Of a stretch of DNA of 9,423 nucleotides, positions 1 to 6,238 are shown piece by piece; positions within the stretch are counted from its first letter, which is position 1, and every line of letters begins with the position of its first letter. Position numbers and translations under genes: made by a program. Source of the DNA: DP-20 sp964539925. Lineage in GTDB: Bacteria; Desulfobacterota; Binatia; UBA9968. The stretch spans positions 1-9,423 of the forward strand of contig CAZILB010000141.1 in assembly GCA_964539925.1 (NCBI GenBank), in the 5' to 3' direction. The notes below the pieces were generated by a model. That model was not told the DNA's origin. It did not search any database and saw nothing but the letters and a program-made list of their open reading frames with translations.

Positions 1-77
1 GCCGCCATCGGCAGCTTCTTTGTCCCGGTCAGTTAAAATACCGCGCGATTTAACCGCCTGTTAACGATTAGCCCGGT

Positions 78-1136
78 TCAAATTTTTTGCGCCACGTCTT
101 CCATAAACCGCCGAAGCGTCGCGCGTGTCTGTCGGTCGGGCAGGCTGCCCAAAGCGAAGTTGCCGGCGAGATCGGTCAGGTGCAGGCGCTCGCGCACGTG
201 CGCTACTTTTTCCCGTACCTCCGCGGCATCGCCGACCAGCACGCGGTTATGTTCGACTAAATCGTTGAACGTGAGCTTGCGCATCTTGGCTCGGTGTTCG
301 TCATGAGTGCGATAAGATTCCGGCTCGGGTATGCCTTGAGTCAAGTTGCGCGCCTCGGCGGCCGCCGCATGATAAGCCGCGAGCGCCGGCTCGGCCGTGG
401 ATCGCGCTTCGGAGGAATTTTCGCCGACGTAGATGTGGTACATGGCGATCACCCTTGCGCTCTCGGGATCATATCCCGCCGCGTGGCGCGCCTTGAAATA
501 AAGCTCGACCATGGTGCGCAGCTCGTCGATCTCATGCAAGAACGGAATCAGCATCATGTGAAAGCCGCTGCGCCCGGCGAACTCGAAGGATTCGGCGGTC
601 GACGTGGCACCCATCCAGACGGCGGGATAAGGCTTTTGCACCGGACGCGGCAATAGTTCGACGTTATCGTAGCGGTAAGCTTTGCCTTTATGGCTGAACC
701 AGGGCTCGCTCCAGGCTTTGAGAATGATCTCCAGATTTTCTTTGAATCTATCGCGCAGCTCTTCAAGCGGCGTGCCGAAGGTCAACGACTCCCATTTGAT
801 AAAGCCGTGGCCGATCCCGAAGTCCAGCCGCCCGCCGCTCAAGCAATCCAGTGTCGCGTAGTCTTCGGCGATGCGCAAAGGATTGTGATAAGGCAACAAA
901 GTCACCGCGGTGCCGATGCGAATCTTCGAGGTCCTCTGCGCGATCGCCGCGCCGATCACCGGCGGGCTCGACAATGTTCCGCCGAACGAATGGAAATGGT
1001 GTTCCGCGAGCCAGAACGAATCGAACCCCAGCGCCTCACCGTAAGCAGCCTGCTCGACGATCGATTTGAGGCGGTCCGATCCGTTCGCGCGATCCGCGGC
1101 GCTCAATGACGGCAAATGAAATATTCCGTAACGCAT
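78..1136 (-). CDS. Luciferase-like (LLM class) flavin-dependent monooxygenase
   Basis: This 352-residue protein is a bacterial-luciferase-family TIM-barrel enzyme, expected to use reduced FMN (or F420) to oxidise an organic substrate in the cytoplasm. Visible family features are the N-terminal strand MRYGIFHLPS, the motif AEHHF at residues 44-48, a segment around 80-103 reading LLPYHNP then TLDCLSGGR, a glycine motif GIGHG at 107-111 (members more often read GxGRG), and PRPVQKPYP followed by VWMGA near 163-177. Length is normal for LuxA-like members. The ATG at 1136 fits the family N-terminus, but no Shine-Dalgarno sequence precedes it; the upstream bases are T-rich. It lies downstream of the dienelactone hydrolase gene on the same strand, 224 bases away, so it may be co-transcribed or use the candidate promoter at 1169-1198. 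The substrate cannot be predicted. Confidence 0.93.
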   Translation of the reverse strand: MRYGIFHLPSLSAADRANGSDRLKSIVEQAAYGEALGFDSFWLAEHHFHSFGGTLSSPPVIGAAIAQRTSKIRIGTAVTLLPYHNPLRIAEDYATLDCLSGGRLDFGIGHGFIKWESLTFGTPLEELRDRFKENLEIILKAWSEPWFSHKGKAYRYDNVELLPRPVQKPYPAVWMGATSTAESFEFAGRSGFHMMLIPFLHEIDELRTMVELYFKARHAAGYDPESARVIAMYHIYVGENSSEARSTAEPALAAYHAAAAEARNLTQGIPEPESYRTHDEHRAKMRKLTFNDLVEHNRVLVGDAAEVREKVAHVRERLHLTDLAGNFALGSLPDRQTRATLRRFMEDVAQKI

Positions 1137-1168
1137 TTGAAAAAGATCGGTAGGTTCACACGTTTGAT

Positions 1169-1198
1169 ATTATCGGCGCCAGGAAATCGTCGCACCAA
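1169..1198 (-). promoter_or_regulatory. Candidate sigma70-type promoter for the luciferase-like gene
   Basis: On the minus strand a -10 hexamer GATAAT (1169-1174, five of six consensus bases) lies 18 bases after TTGGTG (1193-1198, three of six). Transcription would begin roughly 25 bases before the ATG at 1136, giving a short leader without a ribosome binding site. The -35 match is weak, so this is only a candidate. Confidence 0.3.
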
Positions 1199-1232
1199 GA
1201 ACGGTAAGCCCGCAAAGGTCCCCGCCCAGGCT

Positions 1233-1309
1233 GTCATTTCGACCAACGGGAGAAATCCTCTTTCTTAGATCCCTCGCATTCGCTCGGGATGACGGGCCAA
1301 ATCCCGTCA
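1233..1309. repeat. Imperfect inverted-repeat intergenic element with adjacent hairpin
   Basis: GTCATTTCGA (1233-1242) is matched 41 bases later by TCGGGATGAC (1284-1293), an 8-of-10 inverted repeat. The interior holds the words GGGAGAAATC and TTAGATCCCTCGC. Next to it a perfect 7-bp hairpin, TGACGGG (1290-1296) with CCCGTCA (1303-1309) and a 6-base loop, overlaps the right arm. I recognise this general pattern as a dispersed intergenic repeat in environmental bacterial genomes; this is from memory and was not searched. It lies between the dienelactone hydrolase stop and the luciferase-like gene. Neither hairpin has a T-run, so a classical intrinsic terminator is unlikely, though attenuation between the two genes is possible. 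The remainder of 1137-1360 shows no gene. Confidence 0.6.
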
Positions 1310-1360
1310 CCTTGGCGTCCATTGCGCTCTTTGCGCGAGACATGCTTTTTTCTATCCCCT

Positions 1361-2080
1361 TTAGCTGCGAGGACTTTCCACCAGGTGCCGGCTGAAAAAT
1401 TCCATCGCCTTGGGCCAGGACAGCGCCGCCGCGTGGGGCCGATAGTTGGCCGAGCCGGCATTGCAGAAGGCGTGCGCGGCGCCGGCGTAGGTGTGAAACT
1501 CGTGAGCCTTGCCGAAGCGCGTCAGCTCGGCGTCGAGCTTGCGCATGTCTTTCGGAGACGGATTTGTATCTTCGGCGCCGAAATGCCCCTGAATCGGACA
1601 GTCGATCTCGCGCGTGCGCTCGAAAGGCGTCGGTCCCTCGCCGAACGGCACCATGGTGCCGCTGCCGTAAAACATAACGCCGGCCTTGAGATCTTTGCTC
1701 GCGGCCGAAGCCAAATATACGATGCGCCCGCCCATGCAAAAGCCGACAATGCCGACCCTCGCGCCGTTCACCCGCGGGTGATTTTTCACAAAGCCGAGGG
1801 CGCCCTCGATATCTTTGATGATCGACGGGTCGCGCAGGCGCGCTTTCCGCGTCGGATTGTCGTCTTTGCAGTCGGGACCGTCGCGATGATAGAGGTTGGG
1901 CGCCACGGCGGCGTAGCCCTGGAGCGCCAGCATATGCGTCGTGTCCTTGATGAAGTCTTCCAGGCCCGACTGTCCGTGCACCACGACGATGCCCGGCACC
2001 GGCGCGCCGCCCGCCGGCAAGCTGGTATAGAGCGGCATATTGCTGTCATCGACTTTCACGTTTTCCCAAGAACTCGCCAT
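1361..2080 (-). CDS. Dienelactone hydrolase family protein
   Basis: This 239-residue alpha/beta hydrolase belongs to the dienelactone hydrolase family, whose best-known members open the lactone ring in chlorocatechol degradation. The nucleophile elbow is GFCMGG with Cys115; the acid is Asp171 in GAEDTNPS; the base is His203 in AGAAHAF. This Cys-Asp-His triad is the family hallmark, and length is normal. The N-terminal HGQSGL segment (35-40) aligns with the QEIFG segment of classical dienelactone hydrolase but lacks the glutamate (Glu36) that helps activate the cysteine there, so the true substrate may not be dienelactone. The ATG at 2080 is preceded by a strong GGAGGTGA site. The gene diverges from the Rieske oxygenase gene across a 230-base promoter region and may be transcribed with the downstream luciferase-like gene. 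Confidence 0.93.
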   Translation of the reverse strand: MASSWENVKVDDSNMPLYTSLPAGGAPVPGIVVVHGQSGLEDFIKDTTHMLALQGYAAVAPNLYHRDGPDCKDDNPTRKARLRDPSIIKDIEGALGFVKNHPRVNGARVGIVGFCMGGRIVYLASAASKDLKAGVMFYGSGTMVPFGEGPTPFERTREIDCPIQGHFGAEDTNPSPKDMRKLDAELTRFGKAHEFHTYAGAAHAFCNAGSANYRPHAAALSWPKAMEFFSRHLVESPRS

Positions 2081-2119
2081 GAGTCACCTCCGCAAGCCGT
2101 TGCATAACGATCGCCGACC

Positions 2120-2150
2120 TACATAAACACACCCGGTCGCCGTCGGTCAA
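2120..2150 (-). promoter_or_regulatory. Weak candidate promoter for the dienelactone hydrolase gene
   Basis: On the minus strand TTGACC (2145-2150, five of six -35 bases) is followed after 19 bases by TATGTA (2120-2125), or after 18 by TTATGT. The -10 match is poor and the spacing long, so the gene may need an activator. The -35 abuts the operator-like dyad at 2153-2164. Confidence 0.25.
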
Positions 2151-2152
2151 GA

Positions 2153-2164
2153 TTGGTGAACCAA
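2153..2164. promoter_or_regulatory. Operator-like dyad TTGGT-GA-ACCAA
   Basis: A perfect 5+2+5 inverted repeat, preceded by A, sits in the divergent region between the dienelactone hydrolase and Rieske genes. Its form, TGGT-NN-ACCA, matches operators known for FadR/FCD-type GntR regulators. It lies directly upstream of the candidate leftward -35 and about 80 bases upstream of the rightward promoter. No GntR gene is in the window, so assignment to that family is inference. A 12-base dyad can also arise by chance. Confidence 0.35.
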
Positions 2165-2176
2165 AATCGATCACCG

Positions 2177-2195
2177 CGGGAGCAGGAGTCTCCCG
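2177..2195. repeat. Inverted repeat CGGGAG-N7-CTCCCG in the divergent promoter region
   Basis: Perfect 6-bp arms (2177-2182 and 2190-2195) separated by 7 bases. It lies between the two opposing promoters and could be a second protein-binding site or a small hairpin. No known regulator is recognised for it. Confidence 0.3.
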
Positions 2196-2241
2196 GTCGT
2201 GAGCCGGCGCATCAAAACTCCGCCAATGATCCCTACATCGG

Positions 2242-2271
2242 TTGACCCATTCTCCGTGAAAAAGATATAGT
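2242..2271 (+). promoter_or_regulatory. Sigma70-type promoter for the Rieske oxygenase gene
   Basis: TTGACC (2242-2247, five of six -35 bases) and TATAGT (2266-2271, five of six -10 bases) are separated by 18 bases. The start point would be near 2278, leaving a leader of about 30 bases that carries the ribosome binding site AGAGG (2299-2303). This is the best promoter match in the window. Confidence 0.55.
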
Positions 2272-2310
2272 TCGGTTAAATTTCCGAGCCCGATTTAGAG
2301 AGGTGTTCCC

Positions 2311-3591
2311 GTGCTGACCAAAGAAGAAAACGATCTCCTGACGCAAACCGGGCCAGGTACGCCGGGCGGCAATTTGCTGCGCCAGTACTGGCAGCCCGTA
2401 GCCTTGTCCGACGAGCTGCCGCCGGACGGCGCCCCGTTGGCGGTGCGAATTTTGAGCGAGGATCTGGTTTTGTTTCGCGATGACCTGGGCGAAATCGGCT
2501 TGATCGGGCGGCACTGCTCCCACCGCCGCGCCGATCTAAGTTACGGCCGCGTCGAAAACGGCGGGCTGCGCTGCCTCTATCATGGTTGGCTCTTCGACCG
2601 GCACGGTAACTGCCTGGAGCAACCTTGCGAACCCGAGGGCAAAAGATTCTGTCAAAAAGTCCGCCATCCGGCCTATCCGTGCACCGAGCGGGGTGGGATT
2701 ATATTCGCTTATATGGGCCCGGGGGAGCCACCGCTGTTCCCCGCGTACGAACCCTTTCTCGCGCCGCAAGACCACCTGCTGGTGACCAAGATCTATCATG
2801 AGTGCAACTATTTTCAGGCCAACGAAGGAAACCTGGATCCAAGCCACGTTTCCTTTCTCCATCGACAAGACAACGTCCCCGAAAACCTGAAACGAACGGT
2901 GCAGGGCACCGACGGCAAGCTCCCTCTCGCGCTCTATGCCGCCGACCTTGCTCCCGAGATCGACGCCGAGGAAACCGACTACGGCGTGCGGATTTTTTCG
3001 ATCCGCTGCACGGAGGACACGCGAACGTTTTTCCGCGTCACCAATTTCATCCTGCCCAACATGGCGACCATTCCCGGCCCCATGTCCGGCGATGGTTACA
3101 ATCTCTATTGGCATGTGCCCATCGACGACACGCACCACTGGCGCTACGACATCGTATTTCGCCGCAGCGCGCCGATGGAAGAAAGAGACATTCGGCGTAA
3201 TCAGGAGATCCTGGACGAACTAAACCCCGACTTCAAACCCAAGCGCAACAAGGCCAACCGCTATCTCCAGGACCGCGAATCGATGAAAACCTGGAGCTTT
3301 GCCGGCATGGGTCGAATCTTCAACGTCCAGGACACAGCCATTGTCGAGGGCAGCGGTTCGATCGTGGACCGCACCAAGGAATTTCTCGGGCCCGCCGATC
3401 GCGCGATTATCGTGGCGCGCCGCCAGGTGCTGCGAGCGATCAAAGATGTGCAGGAAGGACGGCCGGGACCAAATGTGATACGCTCCGCCGCGGCTAACCA
3501 CTACCCCCATCTCATGGTGATTTCCGAAGTGGTCGACGCCGGCGGCGACTGGCGCCAGCACTGGCAAAACAAGCTCGCCGCGCTGCGCTGA
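2311..3591 (+). CDS. Rieske non-heme iron oxygenase, large subunit (phthalate 4,5-dioxygenase type)
   Basis: This 426-residue protein is a complete oxygenase component of the ring-hydroxylating class; it would take electrons from a reductase and insert oxygen into an aromatic or related substrate. The N-terminus (GPGTPGGNLLRQYW) is typical of the phthalate dioxygenase group. The Rieske cluster ligands are Cys69 and His71 (CSH) with Cys88 and His91 (CLYH). The mononuclear iron site shows as NLDPSHVSFLH (174-184), with His179 and His184 as ligands and Asp176 as the bridging acid; Asp341 in the QD pair at 340-341 is the likely third ligand. The start is GTG at 2311, seven bases after AGAGG, and matches the family N-terminus. 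Transcribed alone rightward from the promoter at 2242-2271. No reductase or ferredoxin gene is visible, although the assembly gap begins 165 bases downstream. O-demethylases share this architecture, so the reaction is open. Confidence 0.94.
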   Translation: MLTKEENDLLTQTGPGTPGGNLLRQYWQPVALSDELPPDGAPLAVRILSEDLVLFRDDLGEIGLIGRHCSHRRADLSYGRVENGGLRCLYHGWLFDRHGNCLEQPCEPEGKRFCQKVRHPAYPCTERGGIIFAYMGPGEPPLFPAYEPFLAPQDHLLVTKIYHECNYFQANEGNLDPSHVSFLHRQDNVPENLKRTVQGTDGKLPLALYAADLAPEIDAEETDYGVRIFSIRCTEDTRTFFRVTNFILPNMATIPGPMSGDGYNLYWHVPIDDTHHWRYDIVFRRSAPMEERDIRRNQEILDELNPDFKPKRNKANRYLQDRESMKTWSFAGMGRIFNVQDTAIVEGSGSIVDRTKEFLGPADRAIIVARRQVLRAIKDVQEGRPGPNVIRSAAANHYPHLMVISEVVDAGGDWRQHWQNKLAALR

Positions 3592-3704
3592 GAAAGCGGC
3601 ACTTCTAATCGTAGCAGTCCGGAAGAGAATTCACCGCAGAGTGAGTCATGAGCCTACGCTCGTCCCCGATGCATGAAAACGGCAGACTGGCGCTGCCTCC
3701 GGCT

Positions 3705-3756
3705 CCTTTCCCCTTGATGGGGAAAGGCCGGGATAGGGGTGCTGCGAAGCGAGCGA
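3705..3756. repeat. Hairpin-bearing dispersed-type repeat running into the assembly gap
   Basis: CCTTTCCCC (3705-3713) and GGGGAAAGG (3719-3727) form a perfect 9-bp stem with a 5-base loop TTGAT, followed by a G-rich stretch (CCGGGATAGGGGTG) up to the first N. From memory this resembles a widespread intergenic repeat in GC-rich uncultured bacteria. A multicopy repeat at a contig end would explain the break. The hairpin lacks a T-run and is over 110 bases past the Rieske stop, so I do not call it a terminator. The rest of 3592-3704 holds no gene I can support. Confidence 0.55.
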
Positions 3757-3856
3757 NNNNNNNNNNNNNNNNNNNNNNNNNNNNNNNNNNNNNNNNNNNN
3801 NNNNNNNNNNNNNNNNNNNNNNNNNNNNNNNNNNNNNNNNNNNNNNNNNNNNNNNN
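3757..3856. other. Assembly gap (100 N)
   Basis: Exactly 100 unknown bases, the length conventionally used for scaffold gaps of unknown size. True distance and content between the Rieske gene and the amidohydrolase gene are therefore unknown. An apparent reading frame crossing it (3648-4136, plus strand) is an artefact. Confidence 0.98.
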
Positions 3857-3881
3857 TTCCTATCCGAACCCGCCCGCTGTC

Positions 3882-5045
3882 TTACGCCGCGTCCAGATGA
3901 AAGAATTTCACCGCATTGCCGGCGAGTATGGCCTGCTTTTCAGCGTCGGGCACACCGGCGAATTGTTCCTCGACCAGCTCCTGCGACTTCGGCCAGCGCG
4001 TCACGATGTGCGGAAAATCCGTGGACCACATGATTTTGTCGATGCCGAGCATGTGGCGCAATTGAATACCGACAGGATCGTCAAACACACCCCAAAGCGC
4101 ATGATCCCGCAAATATTCGCTGGGGAGTTTTTTTAACTTCGGCAGGCCCAGAAGCCGTTCCGCCCACGAACTGTTCACTTTATACGTCTGATCCACTTGC
4201 TGATAGAAATAGGGAATCCAGCCGATATTGTTTTCCGCCCAATAGATTCTCAGCTCCGGAAAGCGATCGAAAACGCCGCTGAAGGTCAACTGCGTCGCCT
4301 CCACCGCGCCGCAATGATAAATGCCGTGGCGCGCCAAGCGCTGGAGAAAGTCGAAAGGGCGGTCTTCGCCCTGGGGATCCTTGGGATATTTCATCAGGTA
4401 GACATCCCGTTCGTCGGTGCGGCGCGGAAACGAAGTGTGAATCGTAATCGGCACGTCCAGATCCAAAGCCGCGGCCCAAAAACGATCGTCCTCCGGGGTC
4501 GGCTGGCTCTTGCCGCTCGGAAACGTGTGCAAGCGCACCGCTTTGAAGCCCTTTTCCTTGCAGCGCTTCATCTCGGCGATGTTCTCGTCCGCGCCGATAT
4601 CCGGCATAACGGCGACACCAACGAGCCGATCGGGATCGACGGCGCAATACTCTTCGATAAAGTAATCGTTGAACGCGCGGATGATCGCGAGGAACGCTTC
4701 CTTATCCTTGATCTTGGTGTTGCGCGCCTCGCTGGCGAATAACAGCTCGCCGTCGATGCCGTCGGCATCCTGTTCCTTGAGCCGCTGCGCAGGCGGGCCG
4801 GCGCCTGCCGACGTTTCAAAATCCAGATGCACCGGATTGAAATCTTCGGGGGATTTGCCGGCGAACAAGGCGGTGCCGCGATATTCGAGCGGCTGGCCCT
4901 CTTCTAAAATCGCGTCCCGGCCATCGGCGAGCTTGATCCGGCGCGGCGCACGATCGCGAAACTTTGGCGGCACCCTGTGGGTCCAGGTTTCCGGCAACGA
5001 CTCAAAGTGGCTATCCGCGGAAAAATAGCGATACGGCCGCGCCAT
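3882..5045 (-). CDS. Amidohydrolase family 2 protein (ACMSD/resorcylate decarboxylase-like fold)
   Basis: This 387-residue metal-dependent enzyme belongs to amidohydrolase family 2, which includes decarboxylases of aminocarboxymuconate semialdehyde and gamma-resorcylate, and hydrolases. Seen are SADSHFE at 9-15 (Asp11, His13; the DxH metal motif), a central His203 in ITIHTSF, the EN(N)IGWIPYF segment near 271-280, and STDFPH at 341-346 with the conserved Asp343, followed by the usual W-P. Length suits the longer uncharacterised branch. The ATG at 5045 has GGGAGGAG seven bases upstream. It follows the bicupin gene by 32 bases on the same strand, so the two are very probably one transcript and may act in consecutive steps. 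Decarboxylase versus hydrolase activity cannot be decided from sequence alone. Its 3' end lies 25 bases from the assembly gap but is complete. Confidence 0.92.
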   Translation of the reverse strand: MARPYRYFSADSHFESLPETWTHRVPPKFRDRAPRRIKLADGRDAILEEGQPLEYRGTALFAGKSPEDFNPVHLDFETSAGAGPPAQRLKEQDADGIDGELLFASEARNTKIKDKEAFLAIIRAFNDYFIEEYCAVDPDRLVGVAVMPDIGADENIAEMKRCKEKGFKAVRLHTFPSGKSQPTPEDDRFWAAALDLDVPITIHTSFPRRTDERDVYLMKYPKDPQGEDRPFDFLQRLARHGIYHCGAVEATQLTFSGVFDRFPELRIYWAENNIGWIPYFYQQVDQTYKVNSSWAERLLGLPKLKKLPSEYLRDHALWGVFDDPVGIQLRHMLGIDKIMWSTDFPHIVTRWPKSQELVEEQFAGVPDAEKQAILAGNAVKFFHLDAA

Positions 5046-5077
5046 GGAATAACTCCTCCCTCTCTTTTAATTCGGCG

Positions 5078-6112
5078 TCAGACATAATCCGCGTGCTCGC
5101 CCTGGTGCGTCAGCGACAAACCCAAATTGTCCATGGCCAAGCGGGTGTTGATGCCGAGGATGCGCAACGGCTCGGTGCCGGTGTTAAAATACTGGTGCCA
5201 CTGAAACACGGGAATCGATAGCACGTCGAGAGTATCGAAGGTGAATTCCTTGTCTTCGACGATCACTTTGCCCTTGCCGCCGACGATCAAATCGATTTCA
5301 TCGTAAAGATGGCGGTGCGCGCCCGAGCGCTTGCCCGGCGGAATTTCCGCCATCACCACGCCGAGAGCTTTGCTGTGAAAACCGATGCGCGGATCGACGA
5401 CGTAGGCGAGTTTTCCCATCGCCGTCGGCTCGAAGACCAGGTCCTTCTGCTTGACCAGCACCTTGCTCTTGCGTCGCAATTGCTCTTCGTGCATCGCGAA
5501 GGCCACCTGTTCGGCGTACATCTCGGCGGCGCGATTGCCGCTGAACTTGCCGTTGTCTATTTTCCCGCCGCCGCCGGGTATGAGTGTTGTTCTCGCGTCT
5601 TCGCCTTCCTGGGCGTAAATCCAAAACTCAGGGTAGCGTTCGTCTTCGTAGACCGCCTGGCCCAGAGCCAGCGACAGCGGCCCGGTTGTCGAAGCAATGC
5701 GCAGCACGGGCTCATCGCCGTCGTTGATGTGACGGTGCCATGAAAACATCGGCACGCTGAGCAGATCGCCCGGCCCCCAATCGTAGCGCACGCCGTCGAT
5801 GATGCTGTGGCCCCTGCCCTTGAGAAAATAAATGATCGCTTCCACCGTGTGGCGGTGCCCGAGGGTGCGCCAATCCTGGCCCTCCTCGGTGTGGGGCGGG
5901 ATGACATCGTACCACAGCCGGTGCGTGTGGTTATTGGACCCGAGGCGCGCGTCGACGACGTAGATATGCTTGTGCTCGCCAAGTTTCTTTTCGATTTCGG
6001 GCCATTTGAATAGCACATCCTGCCCTTTGCGCCGGCCCTGTTCCTCCTTGGCGAATCGCACACTGTGCATCGTCAGCTCGCTATGCGTATCTTTGATCGA
6101 CTTGACTTCCAT
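5078..6112 (-). CDS. Two-domain cupin protein (gentisate 1,2-dioxygenase-like bicupin)
   Basis: The 344-residue protein has two cupin domains that resemble each other. Domain 1 (about 50-150) has HRH at 86-88, Glu91 and His126 in the SWH motif; domain 2 (about 235-335) has HRH at 266-268, Glu272 and His306 in the QWH motif. Each half also starts with a YVVD(A/P)R strand, pointing to internal duplication. Size and domain order resemble gentisate or salicylate 1,2-dioxygenases, which cleave an aromatic ring with Fe(II). In well-studied gentisate dioxygenases the second cupin has lost its metal ligands, whereas both sets look complete here, so another dioxygenase or isomerase function is possible. 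The frame is open to an ATG at 6211, but AGGAGGA lies just before the ATG at 6112 and the extra 33 residues do not look cupin-like, so I start at 6112. It lies upstream of the amidohydrolase in the same transcript. Confidence 0.88.
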   Translation of the reverse strand: MEVKSIKDTHSELTMHSVRFAKEEQGRRKGQDVLFKWPEIEKKLGEHKHIYVVDARLGSNNHTHRLWYDVIPPHTEEGQDWRTLGHRHTVEAIIYFLKGRGHSIIDGVRYDWGPGDLLSVPMFSWHRHINDGDEPVLRIASTTGPLSLALGQAVYEDERYPEFWIYAQEGEDARTTLIPGGGGKIDNGKFSGNRAAEMYAEQVAFAMHEEQLRRKSKVLVKQKDLVFEPTAMGKLAYVVDPRIGFHSKALGVVMAEIPPGKRSGAHRHLYDEIDLIVGGKGKVIVEDKEFTFDTLDVLSIPVFQWHQYFNTGTEPLRILGINTRLAMDNLGLSLTHQGEHADYV

Positions 6113-6116
6113 GCCG

Positions 6117-6123
6117 TCCTCCT
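6117..6123 (-). promoter_or_regulatory. Strong ribosome binding site fixing the bicupin start
   Basis: AGGAGGA on the minus strand, with its AGGAGG core at 6118-6123, ends about five bases before the ATG at 6110-6112. This favours that start over the upstream in-frame ATG at 6211. Confidence 0.75.
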
Positions 6124-6157
6124 CGCGCTTGATCGTTACCGGAACATGGGTCGCGAC

Positions 6158-6184
6158 TGTATAACAGCCTCGGAGAATTTCCAA
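6158..6184 (-). promoter_or_regulatory. Weak candidate promoter for the bicupin-amidohydrolase pair
   Basis: In the 126 bases between lysR and the bicupin gene, TTGGAA (6179-6184) and TATACA (6158-6163) occur on the minus strand with only 15 bases between them. Hexamers are fair (four and five of six) but spacing is short. Read-through from lysR is the alternative. No clear terminator separates lysR from the bicupin gene. Confidence 0.22.
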
Positions 6185-6238
6185 GAATGGCCTGGACATC
6201 CAGCCGGCCATCGATCCTTGTCAGTCGCCGCCGTCCGA

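Noticed and set aside
32..54. GTTAAA / TTTAAC dyad after the luciferase-like stop, considered as a terminator
   Set aside because: The stem is AT-rich with an 11-base loop and there is no T-run in the correct position, so it would be a poor terminator.
1289..2107. Long plus-strand open frame (272 codons) opposite the dienelactone hydrolase gene
   Set aside because: It is antisense to a gene with a complete catalytic triad, has low-complexity Arg/Ala/His-rich composition typical of GC-rich shadow frames, and no recognisable motif.
3648..4136. Plus-strand open frame spanning the run of N
   Set aside because: It is open only because the 100 N contain no stop; the right half is antisense to the amidohydrolase 3' end.
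6113..6211. Upstream in-frame extension of the bicupin gene by 33 codons
   Set aside because: A near-ideal AGGAGGA site precedes the internal ATG at 6112 and the extension shows no cupin-like sequence.
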